Source of the DNA: Lactarius indigo
Lineage: Eukaryota; Basidiomycota; Agaricomycetes; Russulales; Russulaceae
Length of the DNA: 64,000 nucleotides
Direction: 5' to 3'
NCBI GenBank assembly: GCA_025766275.1
Contig: JAFKAC010000002.1
Location: 62,001 to 126,000, forward strand
Part shown: piece by piece, positions 62,476 through 64,000 of the stretch
Position numbering within the stretch: position 1 is the first letter of the stretch
Layout of the letters: every line of letters starts with the position of its first letter
Notes under the pieces: model-generated
What the model was told of the DNA's origin: nothing
Seen by the model: the letters and a program-made list of their open reading frames with translations, nothing else
The model's database searches: none
Program-made: the position numbers and the translations under genes

Positions 62476-62497
62476 CAAAAAAAAAAAAAAAAAAAAA
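62476..62497 (+). repeat. LINE poly(A) tail
   Basis: A run of about 22 A follows CATGGTTC; AATAAA lies about 12 bp upstream. It marks the 3' end and sense strand of the LINE. Confidence 0.95.
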
Positions 62498-62510
62498 TCT
62501 GAACTGAACA

Positions 62511-63003
62511 GGCTCTTACCTTTTTTGGTCCCAAGGGTATGCGGAATTAAGCCAACTCAGCGTTAGATGGCCAAAAAGCAAATTTTTAGGGACTTTCGGC
62601 CTCCCCCCCCATGTCAGGTCATGGAATGATGGCGTGGCCTGCCTTGGTAAGTGGTTGAAGGTTGGGAAATGTGTGTGTTTAAATTGGAGTTTTGGTTGTG
62701 GGTGAAAAAGGAGAGTTTTTGGGTGATATGTGGGTGGGAAATGAGACGAAGTCACATGGAGTGGTATGAAGGATGAGGAAGAAGCATGTGACTGGAGAGA
62801 TTGGATAAGATCACGTGAGAGAGGCTGGATAAAGATTTGGAGGGAAAGGGAAAGGCGTGAGAGATTAGGATCTGTTTGACCGTCACTCCCCTTGATTGGC
62901 ACAAAGCACAGAAATTGATAAGAATGGTGAACACAGCAAGAGATATATTGAGAGAAGAGACAAGAAGTGAGATGTGGGTAATCTATCTATATAAGCGAGG
63001 AAG
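62511..63003. other. Unassigned stretch right of the LINE
   Basis: No gene is recognised. A TATATAAG at about 62987 lies in front of the next ORF and could be its promoter. A run of eight C occurs near 62605. Confidence 0.45.
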
Positions 63004-63108
63004 GTGGGGAGAAGGAAGCTGAAATTGGACAGATCGTGGGCAGAAGAAGGGATTGAGGTGGGAGGAAAGGAAGGAGGACCTGTGGACATCAGCGAGGTGG
63101 CAGAAGAC

Positions 63109-64000
63109 ATGGAAGTGGAGGGGTGGGAGAAGATGGGGCAGGGAGAAGTGCTAACGGAAATCTTGGCGAACAGGCTTGAAGACTGGGGAGAGGAAGACGG
63201 GTTCAACTTGAAGCAAGCACACAAAGTGAAGCTATCGGAGATGCGAAGGCAGTACATGATGGAGGAGAAGGAGAGGAAGAGGAAAGGACTGAGGATGTTG
63301 ACGGTGCGAAACCAAATTGAGATTGATGCTGATATGAAGTTGCCTGTGGGGAAGGGACAGGTGATCATGACGACGGAGAGAACGATGCTGGACTACGAGC
63401 TGACAGTGGGGAGCGTTGTGGGGCTGGGTGCGGTACTGCCTATGGGAAGGACGGCGAAGCACTTCATGCTTGAGCTAGACCTGCAGCAACCGCTGCGAGA
63501 GTTCCGAGGGAAGCGAGGGATGGTAGGATTTGACACGTGCGGGAAGATGCTGTTCATCGGACGAGCACGGAACGAAGACGTATTCGTGGGGATGGCGCCG
63601 AACGAGTTCATCCGGTGCGAAGTGGAGCCATGCTCAGCGGGGTACAAGACAGGAAGGCCGCAACTATCGCGGCGTCACTACCGACAGGTGGTGATGATGT
63701 TTGCGTACTTCATGGGAAAGATCGGAGAGCTGTCATTCGCGACGCCTGAGGGGAAGAGTGTATACGAGCTGAACCTGGAGAGCGGGAGTGTGAAATGGGA
63801 GGAGGTGACGAACGTACTGTAAGCAGAAAGGGAGAGGTAGGAGATTGAGAAGCTGACGGATGGGATGGACTTGACAGAGAGCATGGAACGATCAAGCTAA
63901 ACCAGAGGAATGCGCGGCAGCTGGACGAGCTGATGTCAGAAGGGTACGAAGAATGGGTGGAGAATGCGCCATTGTCGTGGAAGAAGGACGGGTTCTTGGA
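63109..64000 (+). pseudogene. Unrecognised ORF with in-frame stops, runs towards the right edge
   Basis: The first in-frame ATG is at 63109; the frame itself is open from 62995. It stays open to a TAA at 63820-63822 (238 codons). The protein is rich in Glu, Arg and Met at the start (MRRQYMMEEKERKRKG), then has a mixed, globular-looking part ending in SGSVKWEEVTNVL. I do not recognise the family. Beyond the TAA the same frame still looks coding (EIEKLTDGMDLTESM), broken by TAG at 63838-63840 and TAA near 63898; all three stops could come from CAA or CAG by C-to-T change. Near 63900-64000 another frame looks coding (NARQLDELMSEGYEEW). It could be a decaying host gene, a DNA-transposon gene, or a gene with introns. 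Confidence 0.4.

Larger units (their letters stand above)
59801..62510 (+). mobile_element. 5'-truncated LINE with 13-bp target duplication and poly(A)
   Basis: The body at 59814-62497 ends in a run of about 22 A, preceded by AATAAA. It is bracketed by TCTGAACTGAACA (59801-59813 and 62498-62510). This is the hallmark of target-primed reverse transcription. The 5' end is truncated inside the reverse transcriptase. A gypsy LTR (61912-62365) is inserted in its 3' untranslated region. Confidence 0.94.

Noticed and set aside
1..64000. CRISPR-like arrays, tRNA or rRNA genes
   Set aside because: No regularly spaced short repeats or recognisable RNA genes were seen; the repeats present are LTRs, coding tandem repeats and microsatellites.

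Overview
This window is almost pure retrotransposon sequence from a eukaryote. The element types (chromodomain Ty3/gypsy, Ty1/copia and a LINE with a poly(A) tail) and the protein style suggest a filamentous fungus, probably a basidiomycete; the window itself does not prove that. I found no rRNA, tRNA gene, CRISPR array or bacterial feature. Only one possible non-transposon gene is visible, at the far right.

Layout. A decayed minus-strand copia (1-5187) has gypsy-A (+, 5188-21085, target duplication GAAAC) inserted in its probable 5' LTR. The intact gypsy-B (+, 6222-14198, duplication CTCAC) sits inside gypsy-A. After 257 unassigned bases comes gypsy-D (+, starts 21348), split by gypsy-C (-, 22605-30469, duplication CCCAG) and then by copia-F (+, 30547 to about 32209). 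A LINE ORF1 fragment (-, to 34764) and the 3' half of copia-G (-, 34765-38172) follow. Next is the intact copia-H (+, 38173-44423), then 5'-truncated gypsy-E1 (to 49407) and gypsy-E2 (to 54275). Gypsy-I (-, 54276-58939) carries two solo LTRs with perfect target duplications. An orphan LTR (58940-59439), a 5'-truncated LINE with a 13-bp duplication (59814-62497) holding one more solo LTR, and an unrecognised ORF close the window.

How the parts work. Gypsy-A, -B, -C and -D look like one lineage of chromodomain elements with an unusual expression plan. (1) Each has an 11-nt sequence just after the 5' LTR that is exactly complementary to an 11-mer 33-35 bp downstream of the LTR TATA box. The pairs co-vary between families, as expected for Tf1/sushi-type self-priming. 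(2) Gag has no AUG at its conserved N-terminus. A GTG or CTG in good context opens the frame. In gypsy-B and gypsy-C no ATG occurs in any frame for 716 and 769 nt from the inferred transcript start, and the first ATG is in frame inside Gag. (3) Gag and Pol overlap in the -1 frame at a conserved GGATTTT or GGGTTTT. (4) Downstream of the chromodomain lies an extra module: a proline-rich linker, a conserved YGxxxY / LNSxxLxAEV domain, a coiled coil and, in A, B and E, four zinc-binding motifs. It is fused to Pol in B and C but is a separate third ORF in A and E.

Decay has a clear signature. Nearly all nonsense codons in the broken elements are TGA where relatives have CGA (Arg), and the differences seen between paired LTRs of A, C and H are transitions, mostly or all at CpG sites. 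Gypsy-B (LTRs identical by eye) and copia-H (two LTR differences) are the two elements with fully open reading frames.
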